Positions 9,438-19,480 of a DNA stretch of 64,000 nt are shown piece after piece; positions within the stretch are counted from its first letter, which is position 1, and every line of letters begins with the position of its first letter. Both the position numbers and the translations under genes were made by a program. Source of the stretch: Sphingomonadales bacterium Ga0077557 (GTDB lineage: Bacteria > Pseudomonadota > Alphaproteobacteria > Sphingomonadales > Sphingomonadaceae); NCBI GenBank assembly GCA_001464615.1, contig LNFI01000008.1, forward strand, positions 186,001-250,000. Direction: 5' to 3'. The notes beneath the pieces are model-generated. The model did not search any database, was not told the origin of the DNA, and was given only the letters and a program-made list of their open reading frames with translations.

Positions 9438-10742
9438 TCAGGACGTTGCGGGCGTCCCGCCAAGATCGAGCCATGCCAGCCAGAAGGCGGCGATCTGATC
9501 ACGCGGTTTGGCCTTAACCAGCGCAAAGGCGGCGCGGGCATTCGCGGTATCGCGCATCAGCGCATAGGCGATGCCCAACCGGGTGTTGACTTCATCCGGC
9601 TTGCTCACACCCTTGCCGAGCCCAACCTTGTATAGTTCGACCGCCTTAGCATAATTGCCCTCGCCCAGATAAGCGTCAGCGACCGCAATGGAAGCGATCC
9701 CCGTTGCCGATGCCCGGGCGCGCGCCTCACGCGGAGCGACCGGGCCATCCAGCTTGATCGCACTGGACGCCGCAGCATATAGCGCCTTATCGTCTTCACG
9801 GGTCAACGCCATCTTGCCCGACTTCGTGCCTTCGTCGAGCACGGCCTTGGCTTCCACCGGCAGACCGCTGGTATTCAAATACAGCGCATATTGGCCATAA
9901 TCGGCAAGATCGGCGAGTGCATTATTGGCGCGTAGCAGGCGGAAGAGGTCAATCTTCTGCTGCTTGTCGAGCAGATCGCTACGCTTGCCCGAGAAGCCGA
10001 AATAGATGACCAGCGTGCGCCAGTTTTTGGCGCTTGGATATTGCTTCAGCTTGTTTTGCGACCAGCGAATGAAATCATCGAATTTATCCGCCTGCGCCAG
10101 GCGCGGGATGATATAATCATACCAGGTCTCAGGCGGCTTGCGACCAGCGGCAATCTCAGCGTCGATCGCCTGCTGCATGTCGGCAGCACCGCCCATCACA
10201 TCACCACCCTCGATCCGCGCCTTGACGAGCGTGAGCTGCAAATCAGGATTGGTCTCGCCCAGATCGCGTGCCTGCTTCAACAAAACCGCCGATGCGGCAT
10301 AATTTTTTTGATCATATTGAATAAGGCCAAGCCGGAACGTGAAGCGCGCCCGATCAGTAGCAAGGGTCTTGGGATTGGCGATCAGCGCCTCAAGCGGCTT
10401 GATGAGGGCAATCTCACCCCGACGATAAGCGGCTGAATCTCCGTTGGAAGCGGCCTGAACACGATCACTTTCCAGCTGAAGCCTGAAAATCTGCGCGAAG
10501 TATATTTCGTCTTCGGATTTCGCGATCGCTTCGGCGGCGACCACAGCAGGTTCGGCTGCGGCGATGTTTTTGGCCTTTAGCGCGGTCTGCGCTTCAAGTG
10601 CTGGCTTGCGGAATTCGGCGCTGAGTACGGGGCCCTTGGGCGCCTCTTCCTTCTTCTTCGCGTCTGCGGGGGCGACGGCGACAATCGAGCTCGCGCCGAT
10701 CATCAACGCTGCAGCAAATCCTGCCTTCGAAAACGTGATCAT
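9438..10742 (-). CDS. secreted TPR-like repeat protein
   Basis: Signal peptide MITFSKAGFAAALMIGASSIVAVAPADA and repeated helical motifs; the 5' extension to 11585 in the ORF track is antisense to yaaA. Confidence 0.7.
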   Translation of the reverse strand: MITFSKAGFAAALMIGASSIVAVAPADAKKKEEAPKGPVLSAEFRKPALEAQTALKAKNIAAAEPAVVAAEAIAKSEDEIYFAQIFRLQLESDRVQAASNGDSAAYRRGEIALIKPLEALIANPKTLATDRARFTFRLGLIQYDQKNYAASAVLLKQARDLGETNPDLQLTLVKARIEGGDVMGGAADMQQAIDAEIAAGRKPPETWYDYIIPRLAQADKFDDFIRWSQNKLKQYPSAKNWRTLVIYFGFSGKRSDLLDKQQKIDLFRLLRANNALADLADYGQYALYLNTSGLPVEAKAVLDEGTKSGKMALTREDDKALYAAASSAIKLDGPVAPREARARASATGIASIAVADAYLGEGNYAKAVELYKVGLGKGVSKPDEVNTRLGIAYALMRDTANARAAFALVKAKPRDQIAAFWLAWLDLGGTPATS

Positions 10743-10931
10743 GTAAAACTCTCCTCGAGCCGTGTTCAGCCTGCGTTGCGCCGTGCCATACCGATGGTCC
10801 CGGTCCCGCACAAGCAAACCCAATGGCTTTCCTGCTGCCCAGCGACTGAATGACGATTGAACGCGCCAATCCGCAGGGGCACCGGCGCAAAGCGCTTTGA
10901 CCAGCATCGCCCTGCCCGCTAGCAGGCGGGC

Positions 10932-11687
10932 ATGATCGCCGTCCTTTCCCCCGCCAAAACACTTGATTATGCCAGCCCCCTGCCGCCGATTGCGCCAACC
11001 CGGCCACGGTTCGACGCTGAGGCCAGCCAGTTGGCGACTGCTGCTGCCAAGCTTGGCAAGAAGCGCCTCGCGGCGCTGATGGATATTTCGGACAAACTCG
11101 CCACGCTCAATGCGGATCGCTTTGCGGGCTTTGAAGGCCAGCCCGAACGCCCGGCGCTGTTCGCCTTTGCCGGCGATGTATATACCGGTTTCGAAGCCAA
11201 GACGCTCGATCTGCCGGCGATCGAATTCGCCCAAAACCATGTCCGCATGCTCTCTGGCCTTTATGGCCTGTTGCGTCCGCTTGACGCGATGCGCCCCTAT
11301 CGGCTCGAAATGGGCACGCGCTGGGCACCCCGCCGCAAAAGCCTCTACGCCTATTGGGACACACGAATCGCCAAGGCGCTTGCTGATGACGTCGCGCAAG
11401 AAGGAACAGGCGTTGTGCTCAATCTCGCCAGCCAGGAATATTGGCATGCCGTCGCCGGCAAATTGCCCAAAACCGTCCGCGTGATCGAGGTGGAATTTCG
11501 CGAACCCGGCCCGGATGGCCCGCGCTTTGTGAGCTTCAACGCCAAGCGGGCGCGCGGGATGATGGCGCGTTGGCTGTGCGAACACCGCATCGACGCCATC
11601 GACGCGATGAAGGGCTTCGACAGCGATGGCTATCGTTTCGACGCCGAGGCAAGCGAGGGTGATCGCTGGCGCTTTAGCCGGACATGA
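10932..11687 (+). CDS. yaaA: peroxide stress protein YaaA (UPF0246)
   Basis: MIAVLSPAKTLDY...MLSGLYGLLRPLDAMRPYRLEMGT...VLNLASQEY. Confidence 0.93.
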   Translation: MIAVLSPAKTLDYASPLPPIAPTRPRFDAEASQLATAAAKLGKKRLAALMDISDKLATLNADRFAGFEGQPERPALFAFAGDVYTGFEAKTLDLPAIEFAQNHVRMLSGLYGLLRPLDAMRPYRLEMGTRWAPRRKSLYAYWDTRIAKALADDVAQEGTGVVLNLASQEYWHAVAGKLPKTVRVIEVEFREPGPDGPRFVSFNAKRARGMMARWLCEHRIDAIDAMKGFDSDGYRFDAEASEGDRWRFSRT

Positions 11688-12379
11688 GCGCAGCGGTTAT
11701 CATCGGCGCAACGGGCGGGATCGGCGGCGCGATCGCGGATGCGCTGGAGGAGGAAGGCGCGTTCAAGACGGTTCACCGCTTCGCCCGATCGGGCGTTGGT
11801 GACGGGCATATCGACATTACCGATGAGACAAGCATTGCCGCTGCTGCAGCGCTTGTTGCGAAAGGCCCTTCCCCGACCTTGGTCTTTGTCGCGACCGGCA
11901 TTTTACATGACCCGGCGCACGGCCCCGAAAAGGCACTGAAGGAGCTGGACGCGACCTGGCTTGCACAGGTCTACGCCATCAACGCGATCGGCCCCGCGCT
12001 CGTCGCCAAGCATTTCCTGCCGATCATGCCCAAGGCAGGCCGCACGGTGTTCGCCGCGCTGTCGGCGCGCGTTGGCAGCATCTCAGACAATCGCCTCGGC
12101 GGCTGGCACGGCTATCGCGCATCAAAAGCCGCGCTCAACCAGCTGATCCGAACAATCGCGATCGAGGAACGCCGCCGCAATTCGAGTTCGATCGTCGTCG
12201 CGCTGCATCCGGGCACGGTGGACACCGCACTGTCGAAGCCTTTTCAAAGCAATGTCGCGCCGGGGCATCTGTTCGACGCGGGCCGCGCGGCGGTGCAGTT
12301 GCTCGACGTGCTCGATGGATTGCGCCCACCGGATAGCGGCAAACTGTTCGCGTGGGATGGGGTTGAGGTTTCGCCCTGA
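11684..12379 (+). CDS. SDR family oxidoreductase
   Basis: GATGGIGGAIA nucleotide-binding motif and YRASKAALN active-site motif; 4-nt ATGA overlap with yaaA. Confidence 0.9.
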   Translation: MSAAVIIGATGGIGGAIADALEEEGAFKTVHRFARSGVGDGHIDITDETSIAAAAALVAKGPSPTLVFVATGILHDPAHGPEKALKELDATWLAQVYAINAIGPALVAKHFLPIMPKAGRTVFAALSARVGSISDNRLGGWHGYRASKAALNQLIRTIAIEERRRNSSSIVVALHPGTVDTALSKPFQSNVAPGHLFDAGRAAVQLLDVLDGLRPPDSGKLFAWDGVEVSP

Positions 12380-12394
12380 GCGCGAGCCGATTTG

Positions 12395-12422
12395 TTCGCG
12401 CGGAGGCGCAGAGGGCGCGGAG
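12395..12422. repeat. left arm of a 28-bp exact inverted repeat (partner 13857..13884)
   Basis: ttcgcgcggaggcgcagagggcgcggag. Confidence 0.9.
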
Positions 12423-12502
12423 AGGACGGACGGTCGATCTGGTCGTGAGGCCCTGAATGCCGACGACCGAGATTGGTTAAATGCAATCGCTTCACCTCCA
12501 AT

Positions 12503-12587
12503 GTGCCCCCTCGACGGCGGGGACACAGCCTGGGAGTGTGGGGTTGGACATGCCCCGCATGTCCAAGGATCGTCCGGGGGACGATCC
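12503..12587. repeat. cluster of palindromic hairpins
   Basis: gtgcccc..ggggacac; ggacatgc-ccc-gcatgtcc (12546..12564); ggatcgtcc-ggg-ggacgatcc (12567..12587). Confidence 0.8.
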
Positions 12588-12776
12588 GGCCCCACGCTCG
12601 CCTTCGCGGGAGCACTATTGCAACATCCGCAATTGGAGACCCGGAATGGCCGACCGTGGTAGAAGGCGGACCGGCAGCTTCTAGGAAGTCCGGCCCGAAT
12701 AGCGGACGCTTCGATGTGAGGCGAGTAGTCGCATGAGTAGGTCACGCACCGAGCAAGCTCCTATGGCCCGCATGCC

Positions 12777-12905
12777 CTAAGCCTTGCGCGCAACAATCGT
12801 GAGCCAATGCCCTTGGAGGCCATCGTTCCCGCCGCCCTTTGTTTCGCTCACGGCGACGTCGGCCCATGGTGCTGTAGCCTGGTAGACCTGAAGTGCCTGT
12901 GTATA
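12777..12905 (-). pseudogene. 3' remnant of a truncated protein-coding gene
   Basis: Minus-strand reading ...LQVYQATAPWADVAVSETKGGGNDGLQGHWLTIVARKA* looks like a natural C-terminus; an in-frame stop lies immediately upstream. Confidence 0.5.
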
Positions 12906-12989
12906 TTAGAGATAGTTGAAATAGCGACCGAAGGAGTGTCGGAGTGTAACGACAATGTCTTCGCCTTCCAAAATCAAAAAATCATCGGA

Positions 12990-13445
12990 TCAGCCGGAAT
13001 GGTTATTACTCTTAGCTATTTTGACACTTACGGGCAATTCAATATAGTATCGCCCATCAGGGGTCTGTTTTGTAGCACAGAATGTGAGTGGAGCGGACCA
13101 GATCATTCTTCCATCTTCAATAATTGGAGCTTCAATAGGGAATTGACAATGCCGCACGCGAAAGAAAGGGCGCCATTTACCCTCACCACCTTTGGAGATT
13201 GCGAGATAGATTGGATCGATGATACGCATCACACACATTCCACCAAGTACGCCACCCATAACAATCAAACCGCCTGATACCGTGATCAAGAGAGGAAGCT
13301 CGCTTGTAAAAGGCACGTCACTGAAACGCGCAATCATTACAGGCAGAGAAATACCGATGACCACCATGATCAAACCCGCGATGACGCCAGACCGAATTTT
13401 TCGCTGATCATGGACAACTTCGATAGGGAGCTGCGTAGGAGGCAT
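12990..13445 (-). CDS. hypothetical membrane protein, two predicted TM segments
   Basis: MPPTQLPIEVVHDQRKIRSGVIAGLIMVVIGISLPVMIARF...LLITVSGGLIVMGGVLGGMCVMRI; AT-richer than flanks. Confidence 0.6.
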   Translation of the reverse strand: MPPTQLPIEVVHDQRKIRSGVIAGLIMVVIGISLPVMIARFSDVPFTSELPLLITVSGGLIVMGGVLGGMCVMRIIDPIYLAISKGGEGKWRPFFRVRHCQFPIEAPIIEDGRMIWSAPLTFCATKQTPDGRYYIELPVSVKIAKSNNHSG

Positions 13446-13856
13446 CTCTGTGTATTTCCATTGTGGTTGCCGCGCTAGGCTGGCGAAAGTTTTGGAATTT
13501 GCAAGAGATATCAGTCTTTTCTCCAAGTGGGTGCTGTCAGAGCAATTTGGCAGTCGGCATACGGAGTTGCTAGCGGCTGCAGGTGGATGAAAGACCGACA
13601 CTGGGTAGGAAATAGCCAAAACCGGCTTCGCCCTTTGACCGTCTGTCAAACTACCCTATCCTCCCGAAACATGCCGGTCAGCTACCGGCACAACATTCGC
13701 CGAAAAACAGTTGGTCAGCGAACGGCGGCTTACAAGAAGCTGTGGATCGCCGCTGAACGACTGGGATTGGGCGACACCCGACTGGCAGCATTCACTGGCC
13801 CAGGTCTCAACACCCTTGGCGAAGCCGCCAACCGAAGCGCCCGATAAACACCACCC

Positions 13857-13884
13857 CTCCGCGCCCTCTGCGCCTCCGCGCGAA
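13857..13884. repeat. right arm of the 28-bp exact inverted repeat (partner 12395..12422)
   Basis: ctccgcgccctctgcgcctccgcgcgaa. Confidence 0.9.
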
Positions 13885-13964
13885 CCCAATCCTTGCTCCC
13901 CCAACACACTACGCCCAGCTCCCGATCAACACCCCCCCCTCGCGCACGCGCGCACGCGTGACAA

Positions 13965-16754
13965 ATGCGGAAGGGCGGTCTAAACCGTCACACAACAGAA
14001 ACACCCATCCGAAAGCGCCAGAAATTGACCGACGAGACACTGCTCGCCGACCCTTCCGATATTTCCCCGATCTCGATCGTCGACGAGATGCGGTCGAGCT
14101 ATCTCGACTATGCGATGAGCGTCATCGTCGCGCGGGCGCTGCCCGATGTGCGAGATGGGTTGAAGCCCGTCCACCGCCGCATCCTTTATGCGAGCCAGGA
14201 GGGCGGCTTCGTCCCCGGCAAGCCGTACCGCAAATGCGCCAAGATCGTCGGCGACGTGATGGGCAATTACCACCCGCACGGCGACAGCTCGATCTATATG
14301 GCGCTCGCCCGACTTGCCCAGGATTGGGCGATGCGCGTGATGCTGATGGACGGCCAGGGCAATTTCGGGTCGATGGACCCCGATATGCCTGCCTCGATGC
14401 GCTACACCGAGGCGCGGCTGACCAAGGCGGCGATGATGCTGCTGAGCGATATCGACAAGGATACCGTCGATTTCGCGCCGAACTATGATGGCTCGCGCGA
14501 GGAACCGACCGTCCTCCCGGCGCGCTTCCCCAACATCCTCGTCAACGGCGCGGGCGGCATTGCGGTCGGCATGGCGACCAACATTCCGCCGCATAACCTG
14601 GGCGAAGTCATTGATGCATGTCTGGCGATGATCGACCGCTCGGTCGATGGCGGTGATCCGCTGACGATCGAAGAGCTGATGGAGATCGTCCCGGGCCCCG
14701 ATTTCCCAACGGGCGCGATCATCCTTGGCCGCACCGGTTGCCGCAATGCCTATGCCGAGGGGCGCGGATCGATCATCGTGCGCTCGCGCTACAAGATCGA
14801 GGAAGGGCGCGGCGACAAGCGCTCGATCGTCCTCACTGAAATCCCGTATCAGACCGGCAAGAACGGCCTGGTTGAAAAGATCGCCGAAGCTGCCAAGGAC
14901 AAGCGCGTCGAGGGCATCAGCGACATCCGCGACGAATCGAACCGCGAAGGCGTGCGCATCGTCATCGACCTGAAGCGCGATGCGACCCCTGAAGTGGTGC
15001 TCAACCAATTGTGGCGGCACACCCCCGCGCAATCGAGCTTCCCGGCCAATATGCTCGCGATCCGCGGCGGCCGGCCCGAAACGCTCAACCTGCGCGACAT
15101 CATCGAGGCGTTCGTTAAATTCCGCGAGGAAGTGATCACACGCCGCTCGAAATATGAGCTGCTCAAGGCCCGCGAGCGCGCGCATATCTTGCTCGGCCTC
15201 GTGATCGCGGTCACCAACATGGACGAGGTCGTCCGCATCATCCGCGGTTCCGCCAACCCCGCCATCGCCCGCGCGTCGCTGGCCGCGCGCGAATGGCCGG
15301 TGGCGGAAATCCTGCCCTATATCCGGCTGGTCGAAGCGGTCGAGGCCGAGGTGGAGGGCGATACCTACAAGCTCTCCGACTTGCAGGTCCGCGCGATCCT
15401 GGAGCTGCGGCTCCACCGGCTGACCGCGCTTGGCCGCGATGAGATTGGCGACGAGCTCAAGACGCTGGCCGAATCAATCACCGAGTTGCTTGCGATCCTG
15501 GGTGATCGCGTAAAACTCTATTCGGTGATGCGCGAGGAACTGGTCGAGGTGCGCGCGATGTTCGCCACCCCGCGCAAGACCGAAATCGCCGCCGCCGCCG
15601 ACGGGATCGAGGACGAAGACCTGATCGAGCGCGAGGAGATGGTCGTCACCGTCACCATGCAGGGCTATATCAAGCGCACCACGCTCGACACTTTCCGCGC
15701 GCAGAAGCGCGGCGGCAAGGGCCGCGCAGGGATGGCGACCAAGGACGAGGATATCGTTACCGAGCTGTTCGTCACCAGCACCCACACGCCCGTCCTGTTC
15801 TTTTCCACCCACGGCAAAGTCTACCGCATGAAGGTGTGGAAACTGCCCGAGGGCGGTCCCGCCACGCGCGGGCGGCCGATGATCAACCTGCTGCCGCTGG
15901 CGGAGGGCGAGAAGATTTCCACCGTGCTGCCTCTGCCCGAGGATGAGGCGGAATGGGGCGCGCTCCACGTGATGTTCGCGACTGCCAAGGGCAATGTGCG
16001 GCGAAATTCGATGGATGCCTTCACCAGCGTGCCGTCGAACGGCAAGATCGCGATGAAGTTCGAGGGCGAGGACGCTGACGACCGGCTGATCGGGGTGGCG
16101 TTGCTCGACGAGGCGGACGATGTGCTGCTCGCGACGCGCGCGGGCAAGGCGATCCGCTTCCCGGGCGATGACGTGCGCGAGTTCCAGAGCCGCAATTCCA
16201 CCGGCGTGCGCGGGGTGCGGCTGGCCGAAGGCGATGAAGTGATGTCGCTATCGATCCTCCACAAGGTCGGCGCATCGCCCGAGGAGCGCGAGGATTATCT
16301 GCGCTTCGCCCCGTGGAAGGGCGACAAGGACGGCAGCATCGCGATGACGCAGGCACGCTATGAAGAACTCGTCGAACGCGAGCAGTTCATCCTGACCGTC
16401 TGTGCCAATGGTTATGGCAAGCTATCGTCAGCCTATGAGTATCGCCGCACCGGGCGTGGTGGCCAGGGCATCACCAATATCGACAATATCGCGCGCAACG
16501 GCCCCGTCGTCGCCAGCTTCCCTGCGGCGAAGGGTGACCAGCTGATGCTTGTCACCGATCAAGCCAAGCTGATCCGGATGCCACTGGCCACGATGCGCGT
16601 GATCGGCCGCAATTCGGCGGGCGTAAAGCTGTTCGACGTCGGCAAGAACGAGCTGGTGGTGAGTGCGGCGAAGATTACGGACAGCGATGATGAAGACGGC
16701 GGCGAGACTGACGTGCCCAACACCAACGGACCGGCAGATTCAATCGAGCCTTGA
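13965..16754 (+). CDS. gyrA: DNA gyrase subunit A; start may be TTG 14025 rather than ATG 13965
   Basis: [50 protein letters not shown] catalytic Tyr, [10 protein letters not shown] GyrA-box region. Confidence 0.96.
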   Translation: MRKGGLNRHTTETPIRKRQKLTDETLLADPSDISPISIVDEMRSSYLDYAMSVIVARALPDVRDGLKPVHRRILYASQEGGFVPGKPYRKCAKIVGDVMGNYHPHGDSSIYMALARLAQDWAMRVMLMDGQGNFGSMDPDMPASMRYTEARLTKAAMMLLSDIDKDTVDFAPNYDGSREEPTVLPARFPNILVNGAGGIAVGMATNIPPHNLGEVIDACLAMIDRSVDGGDPLTIEELMEIVPGPDFPTGAIILGRTGCRNAYAEGRGSIIVRSRYKIEEGRGDKRSIVLTEIPYQTGKNGLVEKIAEAAKDKRVEGISDIRDESNREGVRIVIDLKRDATPEVVLNQLWRHTPAQSSFPANMLAIRGGRPETLNLRDIIEAFVKFREEVITRRSKYELLKARERAHILLGLVIAVTNMDEVVRIIRGSANPAIARASLAAREWPVAEILPYIRLVEAVEAEVEGDTYKLSDLQVRAILELRLHRLTALGRDEIGDELKTLAESITELLAILGDRVKLYSVMREELVEVRAMFATPRKTEIAAAADGIEDEDLIEREEMVVTVTMQGYIKRTTLDTFRAQKRGGKGRAGMATKDEDIVTELFVTSTHTPVLFFSTHGKVYRMKVWKLPEGGPATRGRPMINLLPLAEGEKISTVLPLPEDEAEWGALHVMFATAKGNVRRNSMDAFTSVPSNGKIAMKFEGEDADDRLIGVALLDEADDVLLATRAGKAIRFPGDDVREFQSRNSTGVRGVRLAEGDEVMSLSILHKVGASPEEREDYLRFAPWKGDKDGSIAMTQARYEELVEREQFILTVCANGYGKLSSAYEYRRTGRGGQGITNIDNIARNGPVVASFPAAKGDQLMLVTDQAKLIRMPLATMRVIGRNSAGVKLFDVGKNELVVSAAKITDSDDEDGGETDVPNTNGPADSIEP

Positions 16755-17033
16755 GTCGATGTCCATGCGCTGATGCAGGATGCGGACGATCTCGATCGAG
16801 CGGTCGCGTGAGGCAAAAATGATGAGGTGCGACCCGCACGGAAACCGGCGGAGCGACGCATGCCGTTGGCTCGCTGGCTGTCCCATGCGCGGATCGGCGG
16901 CAAGGCGTGAGAACATGGCGATGATTTCGCCAGTGTAGCGTTCGGCCTGGTCCGCGCCCCAGGTCTCTTCGCTATAACTGAAGATGTCGGCGAGATCGGC
17001 GTCGGCGGCGGGACGAAGATCGATCGACCTCAC
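16740..17033 (-). CDS. ParE/RelE family toxin
   Basis: LRPAADADLADIFSYSEETWGADQAERYTGEIIAMFSRLAADPRMGQ and HLIIFASRDRSIEIVRILHQRMDI. Confidence 0.9.
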   Translation of the reverse strand: MRSIDLRPAADADLADIFSYSEETWGADQAERYTGEIIAMFSRLAADPRMGQPASQRHASLRRFPCGSHLIIFASRDRSIEIVRILHQRMDIDSRLD

Positions 17034-17287
17034 TCAGAGGTCGCCTCTCCGGCGCGCGCTGCTCGCATTCGCGCGAAAAATTCATCGGGATCGAACGGCA
17101 CCGCGGGCCCGCTGGCAAGCCCCGCATCGATGGCAGCATCAAGCTCGGCCAACTTCTTCTGCCGCGCCTCCACCAGCCGCAACCCTTCGCGAACAACTTC
17201 GCTGGTTGACCCGTAACGTCCGCTCGCCACCAGATCGGCGGTGAACTTGACCCAGTGATCGCTGAGCGCGATTGACGTGTTGCGCAT
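17030..17287 (-). CDS. ParD family antitoxin
   Basis: MRNTSIALSDHWVKFTADLVASGRYGSTSEVVREGLRLVEARQ; 4-nt overlap with the toxin. Confidence 0.9.
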   Translation of the reverse strand: MRNTSIALSDHWVKFTADLVASGRYGSTSEVVREGLRLVEARQKKLAELDAAIDAGLASGPAVPFDPDEFFARMRAARAGEATSE

Positions 17288-17331
17288 CGTGGCATACCTC
17301 CGGCGGCTCAATTACCAAGATTGGGTAACGC

Positions 17332-17691
17332 ATGCAAACCCCCGTCGCCAACCTCGTCGCGTACAAGGTGCTGACCGCCGATCAGATGCAGGTCCTGGAG
17401 CATGAGGGCAGTTTCGTCGGCGCACCGATCGATCTTGCCGATGGCTATATCCACCTCTCCACCCACGCTCAGCTAACTGAAACGGTCGATAAGCACTTCG
17501 CCGGGCAGACCGGGCTGTGGGTCGCCTCGGTCGATCTCGAGGCGCTCGGCGCGGCGGTGAAGTGGGAGGAATCACGCGGCGGGCAACTGTTCCCGCATAT
17601 TTATGCCCCGCTGCCGTTGTCGGCCGTGCTGGCTTATGGCGAGTTGACGCGCGACGACGCGGGCAATGTCCAATTGCCGGTCGCCGGTTGA
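17332..17691 (+). CDS. DUF952 domain protein
   Basis: VAYKVLTADQM...DGYIHLSTHAQLTETVDKHFAGQTGLWV...GGQLFPHIYAPLPLSAV. Confidence 0.85.
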   Translation: MQTPVANLVAYKVLTADQMQVLEHEGSFVGAPIDLADGYIHLSTHAQLTETVDKHFAGQTGLWVASVDLEALGAAVKWEESRGGQLFPHIYAPLPLSAVLAYGELTRDDAGNVQLPVAG

Positions 17692-17726
17692 GTCGGAGGG
17701 AAGTGCCGGTGCGGTTCGCCTGGATA

Positions 17727-18374
17727 ATGCACCGGCTGCTGATGCTCGCGGCGGCGATCCTTCTGGTCACCTCGCCGTCACTCGCGCGCAAACCCCGCCC
17801 CGCCGCTCTCCCCCGTGTGGAGCTCAACACTACGCTTGGCGCCATCGTGATCGCGCTGGAAACCCGCCGCGCACCAGCGACTGCCGCCAATTTCCTCGCC
17901 TATGTCGATGATGGCCGTTTTGATGGCACGGTTTTCTATCGGGCTGCTCGCCGCAAGGCCGATCCGCGCTTTGGCTTCGTCCAGGGCGGCATTCAGACCG
18001 ATGCGCGCCGTATCCTGCCGCCCTTCCCGCTCGAGACAACCGACAAGACCGGTGTGCTCCACCTTGACGGCACGATATCGATGGCGCGGCGCGAGGATCC
18101 GAAATCAGCGGGCGGCAATTATTTCATTTGTGTCGGCCCCATCCCCAGCATGAATGCCAGCCCCGATCACAAGGGCTATGCCGCCTTCGGCCATGTTGTT
18201 CAGGGTATGGACGTGGTCCGCAAGATCCTCGCACAGGAAACAGGCGGCGGTAGTGATGCGATGCGCGGGCAATTGCTGCGTCGCCCGGTACGGATCATTA
18301 CCGCCCGCCGACTCGACGGAACGCCAAAGCCAACCGGCAAGGTCAAACCATGGCTGATGAAGGTTCCGCGCTGA
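17727..18374 (+). CDS. peptidylprolyl isomerase, cyclophilin type, exported
   Basis: Signal peptide; LNTTLGAIVIALETRRAPATAANFLAYVDDGRFDGTVFYR; FGHVVQGMDVVRKI; start trimmed from 17517. Confidence 0.88.
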   Translation: MHRLLMLAAAILLVTSPSLARKPRPAALPRVELNTTLGAIVIALETRRAPATAANFLAYVDDGRFDGTVFYRAARRKADPRFGFVQGGIQTDARRILPPFPLETTDKTGVLHLDGTISMARREDPKSAGGNYFICVGPIPSMNASPDHKGYAAFGHVVQGMDVVRKILAQETGGGSDAMRGQLLRRPVRIITARRLDGTPKPTGKVKPWLMKVPR

Positions 18375-18533
18375 CGATCGACGGCCGGCGATGCGCAATC
18401 CTCTGGCGGGGCGACCGTCAAGCCGGACAACGCACTGATTTGGGCCCCGGCCCATATTCCCAAACGGGCACTGAGTCCCCATAAAGGATAAGCCCCACCC
18501 GATTCAGCGCGTTAGTGAAAGAGTTGCCCACCC

Positions 18534-18743
18534 ATGGAAATCGACCGGATCCTTCGAACCGAAATCCAAGAAGCGATCGCCGCGAAGCGCGCTGCCGGGG
18601 AGGTGCTCGATGCGCACGCGCTGGCCATCGAGATCACTGAAAAATGGGAAGAGCCCAAGGGCCGTGGTTCAGGCAACTGGCTCTATCAAACCCGCGATAG
18701 CTTACGGGCGAATATCGAAGCAATTATCGCCGAAGGGGCATGA
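18534..18743 (+). CDS. small hypothetical protein, 69 aa
   Basis: Complete ORF, coding-like composition. Confidence 0.55.
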   Translation: MEIDRILRTEIQEAIAAKRAAGEVLDAHALAIEITEKWEEPKGRGSGNWLYQTRDSLRANIEAIIAEGA

Positions 18744-19398
18744 TTCGGTTTCTGCCGACGGCTTGCTGCAGGGCGCCGACCACCCCCACCGCAATCAACG
18801 CCTGCCCCCCGAAATAGAGCGGCCATACCAGCAAATCTGGAATGATTGACTGCCGCAACGGCCCAAGCTGCGCGAAGATCAACAAATCGCTCACCGCAAA
18901 CAATAACGCCCCAAGCGACACTCGCCCCCGCGGAAAACGGCTGAGCCACGCCAGCGCTGCCATCGCGCCCAGCCCCGTGGCATAGAGCGCAATGCCCGGT
19001 GCAGCCGCGCGATCCGCCGGGAAGACGAAGGCGAGCAAAGGGATGACGATCAATCGCCCGATCGCGATTGGCGCATCAGCGCGCCATCTGAGCGGGCGCA
19101 GGTTGCGGGCATAGAGCACCATTGCGACAAGGTGCCCGGCAAGAAACGCCAGCGCGCCAGTCGTCAGCCCCGCTGTCTCCAGCAGAACATCCCCTGCGGC
19201 GCCAAGCGCCAAGACCGCTGCGAGCAACCAGCCATCGACCGACCGCGCCTGCACCGCCGCCCAGACTGCGAGCAGCGCAACACCCGCGCCTTTCCACACG
19301 ATGACCAGCGGCTCATCCGGCAGCAGCCACGATGCGGGGAGATAGCTCGCCCCCGCCAGCACCGCAGCCCCAAGCAATAGCAATCGCCAACCGGTCAT
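18724..19398 (-). CDS. lysoplasmalogenase (YhhN-like membrane protein)
   Basis: Multi-TM protein with [11 protein letters not shown] and [13 protein letters not shown] motifs; start trimmed to [10 protein letters not shown]. Confidence 0.8.
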   Translation of the reverse strand: MTGWRLLLLGAAVLAGASYLPASWLLPDEPLVIVWKGAGVALLAVWAAVQARSVDGWLLAAVLALGAAGDVLLETAGLTTGALAFLAGHLVAMVLYARNLRPLRWRADAPIAIGRLIVIPLLAFVFPADRAAAPGIALYATGLGAMAALAWLSRFPRGRVSLGALLFAVSDLLIFAQLGPLRQSIIPDLLVWPLYFGGQALIAVGVVGALQQAVGRNRIMPLRR

Positions 19399-19480
19399 TT
19401 CAGCCCCTGCATGTTCGCTGCATGGCTGGCAGAGAATGCCCCCTTTGTCATCGGTGCATCGCCCCGCTATCAGCGCCAGC

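Noticed and set aside
12252-12745. Several 64-207-aa ORFs after the SDR gene
   Set aside because: They cross palindromic repeats on both strands and show no coherent domain; better explained as non-coding repeat DNA.
13980-15416. 478-aa minus-strand ORF
   Set aside because: Antisense to gyrA in a GC-rich genome; composition is typical of frame-shadow ORFs (His/Asp/Arg-rich).
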